In this document: positions 34,601-43,124 of the stretch, in pieces
Layout of the letters: each line of letters starts with the position of its first letter
Numbering within the stretch: the stretch's first letter is position 1
Assembly: GCA_944390115.1 (NCBI GenBank)
Contig: CALXOW010000003.1
Span: forward strand, 50,773 to 114,772
Origin: an uncultured Anaerobiospirillum sp.
GTDB taxonomy: Bacteria > Pseudomonadota > Gammaproteobacteria > Enterobacterales > Succinivibrionaceae
DNA length: 64,000 nt
Direction: 5' to 3'
Notes under the pieces: generated by a model
The model's database searches: none
The model's input: the letters and a program-made list of their open reading frames with translations, nothing else
What the model was told of the DNA's origin: nothing
Translations under genes and position numbers: made by a program

Positions 34601-34882
34601 GATCAAGTCTGCTTTTACATCAAGCTACCGAAGGTCTTTAGCATCCGCACCCCGCTGGGCAATTACAGCCCAGACTGGGCCATCGTCTTTAAAGAGGACA
34701 GCGGTATCAAGCATTGCTATTTTGTGGCCGAAACCAAGGGCAATCTCAGTTCCTTGGCGTTACGCCCCGTCGAGCAAGGCAAGATTGCGTGTGCGCAAAA
34801 GCATTTTGAGGCCTTAGGACCAGATGTCACTTACCACGCTATCACCAGCTTTAGTGAGCTGATGCAGCTAGTTACCGCTTAA
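31679..34882 (+). CDS. res: Type III restriction subunit Res (DEAD-family helicase plus nuclease)
   Basis: A 1,067-residue Res subunit. It has the superfamily 2 motor: METGVGKTYT (Walker A, about 83-92), IIDEPQSV (DExx box, about 231-238), SATHR (motif III, about 262), and QEVGRGLRL (motif VI, about 595-603). The C-terminal endonuclease domain shows the PD-(D/E)XK pattern with PDW near residue 999 and AETKG near 1020. In known type III systems Res binds a Mod dimer, slides along DNA after ATP hydrolysis and cuts when two complexes meet. It is the last gene of the operon, eight bases after Mod5, and looks intact, so unmethylated targets should be attacked whenever a compatible Mod pair is made. 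Confidence 0.93.
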   Translation: MQNLQFKQQAFQQEAAQAVVDVFLGQPKLADSFALENMGSYVPNAPISLSPEQLLAHINARQSKAHLELTHDLSDVYNLSIEMETGVGKTYTYIKTIHELCAHYGWRKFIIVVPSVAVREGVMKSFESTRAHFLELYPEQRLHAFVYNSEQTADIAAFASSLDIEVMIINVQAFNVKLKLDEIEAQERAVEQGLTVSGNDSGDLRRMFRRLDSLQSQRMIDVLAQTNPIVIIDEPQSVEGASASVNARQNLPYFNPLFTLRYSATHRKGDEHNMLFKLDALDAYNQQLVKKITVKGISVAGNKSSSAFVYLERIILSPDAAPVAVVHFNQLNQNNAQNPVRKVVRKLGAGADLYAESGGIEAYRDRFVLSEIRGDIDAIELLNGTKLAVGEAIGALEDDALRRIQIRETILSHLEREKTLFAQNIKVLSLFFIDEVKLYREYGEDGAAHNGRYAQMFEEEYAALKDEMIAQCKAELPPLVMQAGSYSDHDQGLLRYIKYLESIDVERTHSGYFSIDKKSNQLKDPEAPKRGQVGSSDVSAYDLIMRSKERLLDLDPVRSPVRFIFSHSALREGWDNPNVFQICTLKQSSSDIRKRQEVGRGLRLCVNNFGIRQDSSVLGSMVHDINVLTIVASESYESFAQGLQQELVEELNGARSAFDDNFFKGQSLRDSAGKVHKVTAAEAKKLSAHLVEQGYVDKKGQLTASGRTVLAAGELQVPDTLPKLQACAAALNALLKPQAQLPREPRRSEIVSNSRKQKRLQPKAELMQSREFKELWQRISPKTIYSVDFDSSELVRAAVSQIDQHLQVNQLIYTVEQGSMAAGMKKKALEQGAAFKDEKSKVITEGMLTKTVTPGAASSTPYDLVGRLVELTKLTRRTIVAILQHIRTDKFDLFKRNPEEFIVKVAKLINEAKSQTIVAHISYNLIDERYDQSIFYDNSPVLASILTEAKKHLYSGIACDSQVEQKLASDLDHSDQVCFYIKLPKVFSIRTPLGNYSPDWAIVFKEDSGIKHCYFVAETKGNLSSLALRPVEQGKIACAQKHFEALGPDVTYHAITSFSELMQLVTA

Positions 34883-35033
34883 GGACCGCTTTTCATCATG
34901 CCTCCCAGGGACTAAAGTCCCCTTAACTGTGTAAGAACCGTAGCCTTAAACTTCAGGTCACCACGCGCAGCGCCGCTAGCAAGCGCTGCACGCAATGGCC
35001 TTAAGTTGCGGGCTTAAGTTCCCGGCTTAGCCT

Positions 35034-36719
35034 CTACTTGCGGGCGCGGCGTTGCGCCTTGCGCTGCTTGCGCACGCTTTTGAGGTAACGCTTGTTGAGC
35101 TTGCGCTCCAAATGACGCTTCTGGCACTTGTCCAGGGACTGAGGCGCGGGCGCTGGGACATCATCAGCAGCAGCGTCGTCGTCATCCTCCTCGTCCTCGT
35201 CGTCAGGCTCATCATCCGCATCGTCCTCGATCGGGGCAAAGGCCGGATCGAGTGCCCAATCGGCAGTGTCTGCAACGGCGCGCTGAGATTCAGTCTCGGA
35301 CTGAACCAAATCTGGAGCGAGCGCGGCTGGTTCTGCTAAGGAAGTCTCTTGGGGAGCTACCTGCGCTTGAGGGTCGAGCGAAGCGGGAGCTTCGGGCGCG
35401 ACCTCAGCTGAGGAAGCGGCGGAAGCAGCGTTTTGGGGCGCTGTGGCCGCCGCAACCGGGGCGGGCGCTTCAGGTGCGGCCGCAACCTGCGGCTCACTAC
35501 CAGGTGCAGCTGAGGCTGTCACTCCAGCCTCAGATGTGGCGCCTGGCGCGGGGTCAAACTCCGCAAGTTGCAGCAGGTCGTACTGCTGAGGCTGAACTTG
35601 AGCCTTAGTCGTGCGGCTCTTGCGCGTTACCGTAGAGGCTGTAGCCGTCGTGGCTGCCTTCTTGGTGCTCTTGCGAGCCTTGGTTGGGCGCTTGCCCTTA
35701 GGGGTGAGCAGGGTGGCCTTAAGGTACTGGTGAATATCACCGTTGGCGGCCTTAAAGCCTTCTGGGTCCAACATCGCAAGCGGTGCGAAGTCCTCAGGCA
35801 GGCCTTGCCCCAAATCCATGACGTCGTCCAAGAAGCCCTTAGCACTCTGGCTTAAGCTGTGCTGGAGCTTGAGCAGGTAGGGTTTTGAGTCCTTGGCATT
35901 GAAGTTGGTGATCGTCAGGCTCAGATCGTCGATCACGAGGCGAATGCCCTCAGAAAAGAGGGGACGGATCTCTTGGAGCGCGTTATAGGCGAGCTTGGCA
36001 TGCTCGGCCTTAGGACGCTCCGGCAACTCACAGGTGAGGAAGTCGAGGCAGGCAGCTGGGGGCGTATCCCAAGCGTGCTCGTTTTCTCGGAGCAGGTCCT
36101 GCACAAACGCCTCATCGCGGTGCTGCACCAGGGCCATCAGATGCTTGGGGTTAAATTGGTTGAGGTGCTCACGCTGGCTTTGGTAAAAGCCTTTGTCTAA
36201 GCCCAGCGGGGCAAACAGGGCATCGCGCAGCTCATTGGCGATCACCTCGCGCTTGCTGAGCTTGAGTATCTCCAAGTAGCGGGCGGCGGCCAAGTTGGTT
36301 TCTTGGGCCAGTGGCTTGAACTTTAGGACAATGGTGCTGCCATCGTCGTTGGTGATGGTCTGCACGGTTGGGGTGCGCGCGGTCTTTTTGAGGGCCGTCA
36401 GTCCTGGTCCCTTGATCACGGAGGTGGCAAAGATGCGCTCGCGTGCCGACTCAGAGAGCACTGGGATGGCGTCGCGTCCAGCGGCGACCGCATGGTACTG
36501 AGCGCAGACGCCATGGGTGGCGTGGCCTTGTTGGCGCAGCTTGGCTGCTTGACGCTGGGCGCGCTGCTGGGCCTTGAGAGCCACTAAGACCGTGGCATCT
36601 TGAGCCGCCTCGTGCTCGCCCGTGAGGGGCTTCATTGGGGGCACGTTAGGCGCCGCGTCGTGGGAGGCTTGAGGCTCAGGATTGAGTGGGGTCGGGGTGA
36701 AATTCGACTCGGATGACAT
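35034..36719 (-). CDS. Uncharacterised 561-residue protein with acidic and basic tails
   Basis: Minus-strand gene from MSSESNFTP (ATG 36719, GAGGACAAAATT before it) to a very basic end (KRHLERKLNKRYLKSVRKQRKAQRRARK-like; basic from about residue 530). I recognise no family. Residues about 50-340 look globular and helical, about 350-480 are alanine- and proline-rich, and about 490-515 are an acidic run of D and E. There is no signal peptide. The acidic-then-basic ending is typical of RNA- or nucleic-acid-binding tails. The next gene upstream on the same strand, the TpsB-like transporter, ends 31 bases before this start, so both may share a transcript. A functional link is not evident. Confidence 0.6.
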   Translation of the reverse strand: MSSESNFTPTPLNPEPQASHDAAPNVPPMKPLTGEHEAAQDATVLVALKAQQRAQRQAAKLRQQGHATHGVCAQYHAVAAGRDAIPVLSESARERIFATSVIKGPGLTALKKTARTPTVQTITNDDGSTIVLKFKPLAQETNLAAARYLEILKLSKREVIANELRDALFAPLGLDKGFYQSQREHLNQFNPKHLMALVQHRDEAFVQDLLRENEHAWDTPPAACLDFLTCELPERPKAEHAKLAYNALQEIRPLFSEGIRLVIDDLSLTITNFNAKDSKPYLLKLQHSLSQSAKGFLDDVMDLGQGLPEDFAPLAMLDPEGFKAANGDIHQYLKATLLTPKGKRPTKARKSTKKAATTATASTVTRKSRTTKAQVQPQQYDLLQLAEFDPAPGATSEAGVTASAAPGSEPQVAAAPEAPAPVAAATAPQNAASAASSAEVAPEAPASLDPQAQVAPQETSLAEPAALAPDLVQSETESQRAVADTADWALDPAFAPIEDDADDEPDDEDEEDDDDAAADDVPAPAPQSLDKCQKRHLERKLNKRYLKSVRKQRKAQRRARK

Positions 36720-36750
36720 AATTTTGTCCTCTGGTTGGTTAGAAGGTGTG

Positions 36751-38703
36751 TTAGAAGGTGAAACTGAGAGCAAAGGAGATACGGCCTTCCTTTGCGGCAT
36801 AGTTCGGGCTCTTGCCGATGCCGTGACTTAAGTCGAGCTCGGCATTGAGGCCGTGGCCGTGGTAGCTCAGGGTGATACCGGCGCTGGCGCCACTGTCACT
36901 TGAGTAGATGCGGTCATAGACCTTGGCGTACTCAAAATGCGGGCTTAAGGTCAGCTCTTCGTAGCTGTCATAGCTGCGGGTGCTGTCGGTGGTGCCGTGC
37001 GTGGTGCGCTCATTGGTGTAGAGGCGCAAGTTGAGCGCGTTGCTCCAGACGATGCCGCTATCGCCCACTAAGGCTGAGCTGGAGTAGGCACGCAGGCCCC
37101 GGCTACCGCCTGCTTGCATCTGCTCGGAGCTATCGAGCGCGGTGTTGGCAAATTGCAGCGTAAGGCCCGTGCTGTAGCTCACGGTGTCGCTCCACCACTG
37201 GTTAAAGCCGAGCTCGACGTTGGCTAAGAAGAAGTTCTTTTCCTCAGTCAGCTCAAACTCGTCATCGCAGTACATGGCGCCATAGGAGAGGCGGCCGCGA
37301 TAGGAAAAGACGGTGTGATCTTCAGGGTAGGACTTGTAGCCCGAGAGCTCGGTGTAGCCTGCGATGGAGTGCTTTTGAAACTCGAGATCAAAGGCGCTGA
37401 ACTCATCGGTCAAGTCGCGATAGCGCAGGCCGCTGCGCCACATAGTCTTAGCCGTAGCGCTGCGGTAGATCGGCTCCTTGAGGTAGAGCTCGCCGTTGTA
37501 CTCGTGGCCCTTAGCTCCTAAGACCTCATAGGCTTGGCTCAGCTCGTAATTGCTATAGCAAAAGTCCAGGCCCAAGACCGTCGGGTGCGAGTTGATTGGC
37601 AGCTCGTAGGTCAGGCTGTAATTGTTTTGCTGCTCGTTGGTGCGGGCGTAAAAGAACGCTAAGCGGTCGGCACTGCCGGTGACGTTGATGAAGTCGGCCA
37701 TGGCACCAAAGCGATAGCGCCCTGAGCTCTCGGTGCCTTCGTTATCGGCAAAGAGCGAGAACTCAAAGTTATCGCGCTGGGGTGCGGCGACCAAATCAAG
37801 ATCGTGGTGTAAACCGTGAACATCGGTGGCGCTAAACTCACCACTTAAGGAAAAGATGCCGAGGTCAGTGAGCTTGAGCAGCTGGTTATTGAGCTTTTCA
37901 TGCTCAATGGGCAGGCCCACTTGCTCCTCAATGCCTCCTAATAAGTACTTGAGGTAGCTATCACGGACGCCTGAGGTGTTCTCAGTGGAAACGCCATTTA
38001 AGGTTGGCGCGGCCACCACCATCGAGAGCACGCCGTCATCGACTGCCTGCACTGGGAAGTAGGCTTGCGCTCCGATAAAGCCTTGGTCACGGTAGTAGCG
38101 CGTGACCTCGCTTAAGGCCCGCTGCAAGAGCGCGGCGCTCACCGCACGCCCACCTAAGGCCGCAAGCTTGTCTTGCGCGCCCTGAGTTAAAGCAGCGTGC
38201 TCAGGCTCGGTCAGGTATGGCGCGGCGATGAGCTTAATGCCATTTAAGGTGCGCGTCTGCTGCTGCGCCCCGGCATAAGCAGCCGAGGCCTGAGCGTTGC
38301 GCGTGAAGGCACGAGCCCGCGTACCAGCCGGAACCTGAGTGGTCGCTGCGCTGGTGGAGGCGGTCAGCTGCGCCTCAGGGGCGGCACTAAGGTGCGTGCT
38401 CTGAGCAGCGCTACTGCGGATCCTGCTTTGAGTGGCACTATTGCTCTGAGCGGTGTGGCCTGCATTAGAGCTGGCACTGAGGTCGGCGCTTGGGGCTGGG
38501 GACAGCGTGACCTTTTGGTCCACGATGGTGAACTTGCTGCGGGCCTGGGCTACAGCTGCTGGGATTGCGGCTTGGACGGCGCTGGGCTCAGCAGGCACCG
38601 AGTGCGTGCTGGTGCTGTCTGCTTGGACAGCGCCGGACAAGACCGCAGTGACGAGCAAGGCGGCCATGGCGTGACCGAGCTTGCTAACGGCGGAAAGATT
38701 CAT
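36751..38703 (-). CDS. Outer-membrane TpsB transporter (ShlB/FhaC/HecB family)
   Basis: A 650-residue precursor with a Sec signal (MNLSAVSKLGHAMAALLVTAVLSGAVQA). A low-complexity A/S/T/Q segment follows to about residue 150, then POTRA-type periplasmic domains (NGIKLIAAPYLTEPE..., RYYRDQGFIGAQAYFP, GVLSMVV) and a C-terminal 16-strand barrel ending in SFALSFTF with the terminal phenylalanine of outer-membrane proteins. GGSRGLRAY corresponds to the conserved VRGY/F loop of the Omp85-TpsB family. Such proteins export a large TpsA partner, usually encoded beside them. None is present here; the downstream gene lacks a signal peptide. AAGGAACC precedes ATG 38703. A terminator-like hairpin lies in the leader. 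Confidence 0.85.
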   Translation of the reverse strand: MNLSAVSKLGHAMAALLVTAVLSGAVQADSTSTHSVPAEPSAVQAAIPAAVAQARSKFTIVDQKVTLSPAPSADLSASSNAGHTAQSNSATQSRIRSSAAQSTHLSAAPEAQLTASTSAATTQVPAGTRARAFTRNAQASAAYAGAQQQTRTLNGIKLIAAPYLTEPEHAALTQGAQDKLAALGGRAVSAALLQRALSEVTRYYRDQGFIGAQAYFPVQAVDDGVLSMVVAAPTLNGVSTENTSGVRDSYLKYLLGGIEEQVGLPIEHEKLNNQLLKLTDLGIFSLSGEFSATDVHGLHHDLDLVAAPQRDNFEFSLFADNEGTESSGRYRFGAMADFINVTGSADRLAFFYARTNEQQNNYSLTYELPINSHPTVLGLDFCYSNYELSQAYEVLGAKGHEYNGELYLKEPIYRSATAKTMWRSGLRYRDLTDEFSAFDLEFQKHSIAGYTELSGYKSYPEDHTVFSYRGRLSYGAMYCDDEFELTEEKNFFLANVELGFNQWWSDTVSYSTGLTLQFANTALDSSEQMQAGGSRGLRAYSSSALVGDSGIVWSNALNLRLYTNERTTHGTTDSTRSYDSYEELTLSPHFEYAKVYDRIYSSDSGASAGITLSYHGHGLNAELDLSHGIGKSPNYAAKEGRISFALSFTF

Positions 38704-38735
38704 GAAAGGTTCCTTTAAAAAGTTCCAGAAACAAA

Positions 38736-38767
38736 AACGCCGTAACATCAGATGACGTTACGGCGTT
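38736..38767 (-). terminator. Terminator-shaped hairpin in the leader of the TpsB gene
   Basis: AACGCCGTAAC (38736-38746) and GTTACGGCGTT (38757-38767) form a perfect 11-bp stem; on the minus strand it is followed by TTTTTGT. It lies only 33 bases upstream of the TpsB start codon, and no minus-strand gene precedes it. It could be an attenuator controlling that gene. Confidence 0.6.
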
Positions 38768-39963
38768 ATCACTACAAAACCCTATGACTGAAATTTAGCA
38801 TGCGATTTTTTTGGAGCTTTTTACTTAGGGAGCACCTTCTTCTAAGGAGAAAGTCCGCATAAAGCCCATAAAATCGGGCTTTTCGAGCAATGTCATCCGC
38901 GTCAAGTACACGTACCCCTCATTTCAGCCCGAGCTCGTTGTGTGCTCAAGTATCTAGTAAAAAAGCAAAAATAATTTTTGCGACCTGTTTGGCCTAACTT
39001 CGCTCACGCTCAGAGCAAGACTTTATCGGGCTTTAAGTCGCACTGGTATTCCAGCTTAAAACACGTTTTTCTGTAACTAGTTTGTACCTAGAGCAAAAAT
39101 ACCCTCAATGCAGCTTCCGCATAAATAAGCCACAAAGCACACTTTGGAATAAGCCTCACACTTTGTGACGACAGGCTTATTTAAGCCAGGCAAAAGCTGC
39201 CCAAACTAACAAAAAACGCAAAGCCACTTTTGGAGAAATTTGCCTCCTGACAGCGCCGAGTTGTGGCCAAAATCGGCCCGTCTATGGAGCGCAAAGCCTG
39301 ATAAACAGCGGCCCTCACTCTTGTATAAGCTTACATACCAGTTACATGCGTCTAATTTTTCGTGTTTTAACCACCCCGTCCCAGCCTCTCATTCTAGATA
39401 CACAAGTTGCAACGCATGTAGACGGGAAAATTTAAGTTGAGCCAGGCAGTTTTGCCTCAGCAGCTTGCTAAGATGGTGACAAGAAGGTGATTTTTATCAG
39501 GAATCTTGATGCTCCAAATCTTCAGCTTGGCACTTTTAGGAGCTGCAACGACTAGCTCACACCAAATTTTCCCGTCTACATGGTTGCAACGGCATAAAAC
39601 CTGATAAATACGGTCTTTGTTGACAGAATGGGGCGGTGCGGGCCTGCCCTGGTCTTGGTTTAAGGGGGCGCGCAGCTCAGCGAGCTGGGGCATACGCTCA
39701 GCAGGGACTGCTGAGGTCGAGTTCTGGTAGGGTGGTTTTGGCCTGCTGATGCGGCTTGAAGAGTGGTTCGCATTCGGAATAGGGGGCGGTCGGAGCTTAC
39801 TTGCGCTAAATTGCTAGGGCGGTTAGTTTTTTCTCACAGATTAATGTGTTTTGTGCAAAGAAAATGATATACTAAATTGACTAGCCCAAAGGCGTGGTGT
39901 GCAGAGGGCTGTGGTGTGCCGCTCCAAGCGGGATGCTGATTGTTGAGAAAAGGAATAGTGGAC
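38768..39963. other. 1.2-kb gene-free region
   Basis: I find no convincing gene on either strand. The content is AT-rich near the left end and mixed further right. It holds an inverted-repeat element (39406-39590, separate entry) and, near the right end, TATACT (39868-39873), a possible -10 box for the exonuclease gene. CCTGATAAA occurs twice (near 39297 and 39599) with different flanks. A TpsA remnant is not recognisable. Confidence 0.5.
39406..39590. repeat. 185-bp element with 27-bp inverted ends
   Basis: GTTGCAAC(G)CATGTAGACGGG continuing to 39433 is repeated in inverse orientation at 39564-39590, 27 matching bases with one extra G in the left arm. The 130-bp core has no gene. This fits a short non-autonomous mobile element or a long RNA hairpin. 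Confidence 0.65.
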
Positions 39964-40851
39964 ATGTTTCCTTTAGAGCGAATCGAGGATATCAAGAATC
40001 ATCCTAACGATTTCATGTTGTTAGAGCGCGTTCCTCTTACTCGTGACGACGTGTTAGAGCGCTTGCCACTTAAATTAGCCGATAGCGTGCCCGGCGAGCG
40101 CTTGTGCGCTGTGGTGTTCTTAGATACCGAGACCACCGGTATGTCGGCGCTCAGCGATAAGATTATCGAATTGGGTATGGTGCGCTGCACCTTCTCGTTA
40201 GACCGCAAAATCATCTTATCGGTCGATCGTTATTACGATGCCTACGAAGACCCAGGCTGCCCGATTCCGCCAGAGATTACCGTGCTCACCGGTATCAGCG
40301 ATGAAATGGTGCGTGGTAAGCACTTTGATGACAGCACGATCTTGAATTTCTTCGTCGACCATCCTTTAGTGGTGGCGCACAATGCCCGCTTTGATCGACC
40401 TTTTGTCGACCGCCGCTTTGGCGCGATCGCTGATAACGCTTGGGCTTGCAGTCAGCGTGAAATCAAGTGGTCGAAGCTGGGCTTCAACGGCGCTAAGCTT
40501 GAGTTCTTGCTCCAAGCCTCGGGCTACTTCTACGATGCCCACCGCGCCTGCAACGATACCCTGGCCCTGTGCCATTTGATGCATCTGTACCCTGATGCCT
40601 TTGCCCAGCTCATCGACAGCTCACTCAGTGTCACCTACCGCATTGATGCTTATCGCTCGCCTTTTAGCTCCAAGGACGTGTTAAAGGAGCACAGCTACCG
40701 CTGGGATTCAGACAAAAAGGTCTGGTACATCCAGGTCAACGGCGAGCAAGAAGCCATCGACCAAGTGCGCTTCTTAGAGACGATCTACCCTGAGGCCAAG
40801 CAGGAAGTGCAGATCACTGCCTTTACCGCTAAGGAGCGTTATCGCTCTTAG
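39964..40851 (+). CDS. DnaQ-like 3'-5' exonuclease domain protein
   Basis: A 295-residue protein with a DEDDh exonuclease domain: FLDTETTGM (ExoI, DxE, about residue 55), KIIELGMVRC, LTGISDEMV, VAHNARFDRPFVDRRF (ExoII) and a final HRACNDTLALCHLM (ExoIII, H...D). About 60 N-terminal residues and a 100-residue C-terminal domain (YRWDSDKKVWYIQV, then LETIYPEA) frame it. This is not the polymerase III epsilon subunit itself, because the tail lacks its polymerase-binding helix; it resembles stand-alone exonucleases with a DNA-binding-like tail. ATG 39964 is preferred over the upstream TTG because AAAGGA lies before it. It is followed by a terminator and stands alone. Confidence 0.82.
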   Translation: MFPLERIEDIKNHPNDFMLLERVPLTRDDVLERLPLKLADSVPGERLCAVVFLDTETTGMSALSDKIIELGMVRCTFSLDRKIILSVDRYYDAYEDPGCPIPPEITVLTGISDEMVRGKHFDDSTILNFFVDHPLVVAHNARFDRPFVDRRFGAIADNAWACSQREIKWSKLGFNGAKLEFLLQASGYFYDAHRACNDTLALCHLMHLYPDAFAQLIDSSLSVTYRIDAYRSPFSSKDVLKEHSYRWDSDKKVWYIQVNGEQEAIDQVRFLETIYPEAKQEVQITAFTAKERYRS

Positions 40852-40961
40852 CCGAGGCTTAAGGCGCGCCGTAGGGGGCGACGCGCCTGATAGCCTGATG
40901 TGAGTGCGTCACTGATTGACTACGTGCTTTAGGGCAGGAGTCCTGGACGGATGAGACGACG

Positions 40962-40991
40962 GAGAGCTGAGTGCTCTCTTTTTTTTTTTTT
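40962..40991 (+). terminator. Intrinsic terminator with a 13-T tract
   Basis: GAGAGC-TGAGT-GCTCTC followed by thirteen T bases (40979-40991), about 110 bases behind the exonuclease gene. Confidence 0.75.
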
Positions 40992-41110
40992 GCTCGCAAA
41001 ATGTGCGCTTGCTCCCCCTCAGTGCGCGCCGATGGGGCGGGAAAATTACGGTGGAGTGAGTTACGAAATAAGTTGTCTATCAGCCTTTTAGGAAAAATGT
41101 GACCTAACTA

Positions 41111-41124
41111 ACATACTTGTATGT
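41111..41124. promoter_or_regulatory. Palindromic operator candidate upstream of the GntP permease
   Basis: ACATAC-TT-GTATGT is a perfect dyad, framed by CTAAC on the left and GTTAG on the right. It lies about 300 bases before the permease start and looks like a binding site of a dimeric regulator. The regulator is unknown. Confidence 0.4.
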
Positions 41125-41428
41125 AAGTGTTAGCAAGGCGCCCCTGCGTTTGCTACCATGATTCCAGTTTTAAGCCTTGGGGGTGAGCTGAGCTTTATCG
41201 GTTGAGCTTGTCCTGTTTTCTTGTTTGCGGGCTTAAGACTGGGCAGCTAACGCTGCCGCCGCCTCGGAGGTGTGAGACAAGGCGGTAAATCTGTCTTGGT
41301 TTAGCAAAGATTGAATTGCGTTCACCGCGCAGCTTAAGAGGAGATCGTGCGTCGCTCTTAAGCTTCAGTCAGCGTGGTGAGCGCAATTTGTTTTTGCTGC
41401 TCCATTTGCTGTTTTGGATGTTGTGACT

Positions 41429-42763
41429 ATGGAACATTGGATACCAGTGCTCTGGGTAGCGCTCTCGATTGTAGTGCTGCTCTTCTTGACTATTTATGTC
41501 AAGCTTCACTCCTTTGTCGCACTGCTGATCGTGGCCGTGCTGGTGGCATTCCTGACCGGTTTGCCAATGGATCAACTCGTCAGCGCGATTTCTAAGGGCG
41601 CGGGCAATACCCTAGCGGGAGTGGGACTAATCGTCGTGCTCGGTGCGGCGTTAGGTCAGCTCATGACCGACTGTGGTGCGTCCAAACGCGTGGCCGATGT
41701 CATCTTAAAGACCTGCGGTACTAAGTTCTTGAAGTGGGGCCTGTTATTTATCGGCTCGATCTTCGGTACTGCCATGTTCTTTGAGGTCGGCTTCGTTATC
41801 ATGATGCCATTGGTTATCGGCATTGCCCGTGAGGCCAAGGTCCCTTACATGTACTTGGTAATCCCATCCTTGGCTGCTTTGGCACAAGCTCACTCCTTGC
41901 TGCCTCCTCAGCCAGGTCCGGTTGCCTTAATGACCTCGCTCAACGCTGATTCGGGCTTAGTCTATATCTTCGGCATTATTACCTTAATCCCATCGATTAT
42001 CGCCGCCGGTATCATTCTGCCTCGCTTCTTAGGTGGTCTTGACCAGTTCAAGATGCCTTTGATCGGCAACATCGATGACAATGCCTATGAAAAGCTCAAG
42101 GTTCCAAACTTTGCCGTTAGCCTGTTAATTCCACTCTTACCTGCCTTCTTAATGGTTGGTCACACGGTGGCTGCTGCCTTCTTACCTAAGGAGCACCCAG
42201 TCGTTTACGTGCTCAACTTCTTAGGCAGCCCAATCATTTCGCTCTTCTTAGCGCTGTTAGTGGCTCTGTACGTTTTTGGTATCCGTGCCGGTCGTACTTT
42301 TGCTGAGGCTTCTAACTCGATCTCGTCCGCGATTAAGGGCATTTCGGTGGTCGTACTGATTATCGGTGCTGGTGGTGTCTTCAAGGAAGTCATCATCACC
42401 GCTGGTGTCGGCGATCACATTGCCGCTGCGGTTAAGGGTGTCAACCTCAACCCACTTATCCTGGCTTGGATTATCACCGCTGTCATTCGCTGGGCAACCG
42501 GCCAAGGCGCGGTCTCGGCAATTACCGCTGCAGGCTTAGTCGCACCATTGCTTGGTGTTTACGATATCGATCCAGTGCTCTTGATGTTGGCCTGCGCTGC
42601 CGGTTCCAACACCATCACTATGCCTAACGATGCTGCCTTCTGGCTGATGAAGGAAACCTTCAACCTTTCGATGGCCCAGACCTTCAAGACCTGGGGTCTG
42701 TTAGAGTTGGTCAACTCGCTCGTTGGCTTAGGTATCGTGCTGATCCTGTCCTTATTCATCTAA
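41429..42763 (+). CDS. GntP-family gluconate/sugar-acid:proton symporter
   Basis: A 444-residue inner-membrane protein with 12-14 hydrophobic segments and the GntP signatures: ISKGAGNTLAGVGLIVVLGAALGQLMTDCG-type opening (short words GNTLAGVG and GAALGQL), FGTAMFFEVGFVI, LPPQPGPVA and AITAAGLVAP. GntP proteins import gluconate, idonate, fructuronate or related acids with protons; which one cannot be read from sequence. ATG 41429 starts the standard N-terminus; an alternative TTG lies 15 bases upstream, and the ribosome-binding site is weak. A clear terminator follows. It is a single-gene unit with a palindromic operator candidate upstream. Confidence 0.9.
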   Translation: MEHWIPVLWVALSIVVLLFLTIYVKLHSFVALLIVAVLVAFLTGLPMDQLVSAISKGAGNTLAGVGLIVVLGAALGQLMTDCGASKRVADVILKTCGTKFLKWGLLFIGSIFGTAMFFEVGFVIMMPLVIGIAREAKVPYMYLVIPSLAALAQAHSLLPPQPGPVALMTSLNADSGLVYIFGIITLIPSIIAAGIILPRFLGGLDQFKMPLIGNIDDNAYEKLKVPNFAVSLLIPLLPAFLMVGHTVAAAFLPKEHPVVYVLNFLGSPIISLFLALLVALYVFGIRAGRTFAEASNSISSAIKGISVVVLIIGAGGVFKEVIITAGVGDHIAAAVKGVNLNPLILAWIITAVIRWATGQGAVSAITAAGLVAPLLGVYDIDPVLLMLACAAGSNTITMPNDAAFWLMKETFNLSMAQTFKTWGLLELVNSLVGLGIVLILSLFI

Positions 42764-42803
42764 CCCCTAACTCACTCACACCAGAGGTTAACTAAAGCGT
42801 CTT

Positions 42804-42837
42804 AAGCCGGAGGGTCTCACAGCCTTCCGGCTTTTTT
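42804..42837 (+). terminator. Intrinsic terminator of the GntP-family gene
   Basis: AAGCCGGAGGG and CCTTCCGGCTT pair with one G-T, followed by six T bases. Confidence 0.85.
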
Positions 42838-43124
42838 GTCGCAAGCGCCGCTACTTCATGCCGTAGCGTTTGGCGCAGGGGCGTAGCTTTTGCGCGTTGC
42901 CGCCGTAGCTTGGGTCTATTTTTGCCCTAATTTGGTTCAATCGCTCGGGGTGGCGATCCAGATTGGTGCTGGGGACGAATTTTGGTCCCAGGGATCCACT
43001 AAGCCTTAATTTGAGGCGCTTGCGGTAGCTAGTATGGTAGCAAAGGTGGGCTCAAGGCGCATTTTAGTGCGCTTGCTCTGGGCTTGTGCCCCGGTTTTTA
43101 CTAGGCATATGGGGCTTGGTGGTC

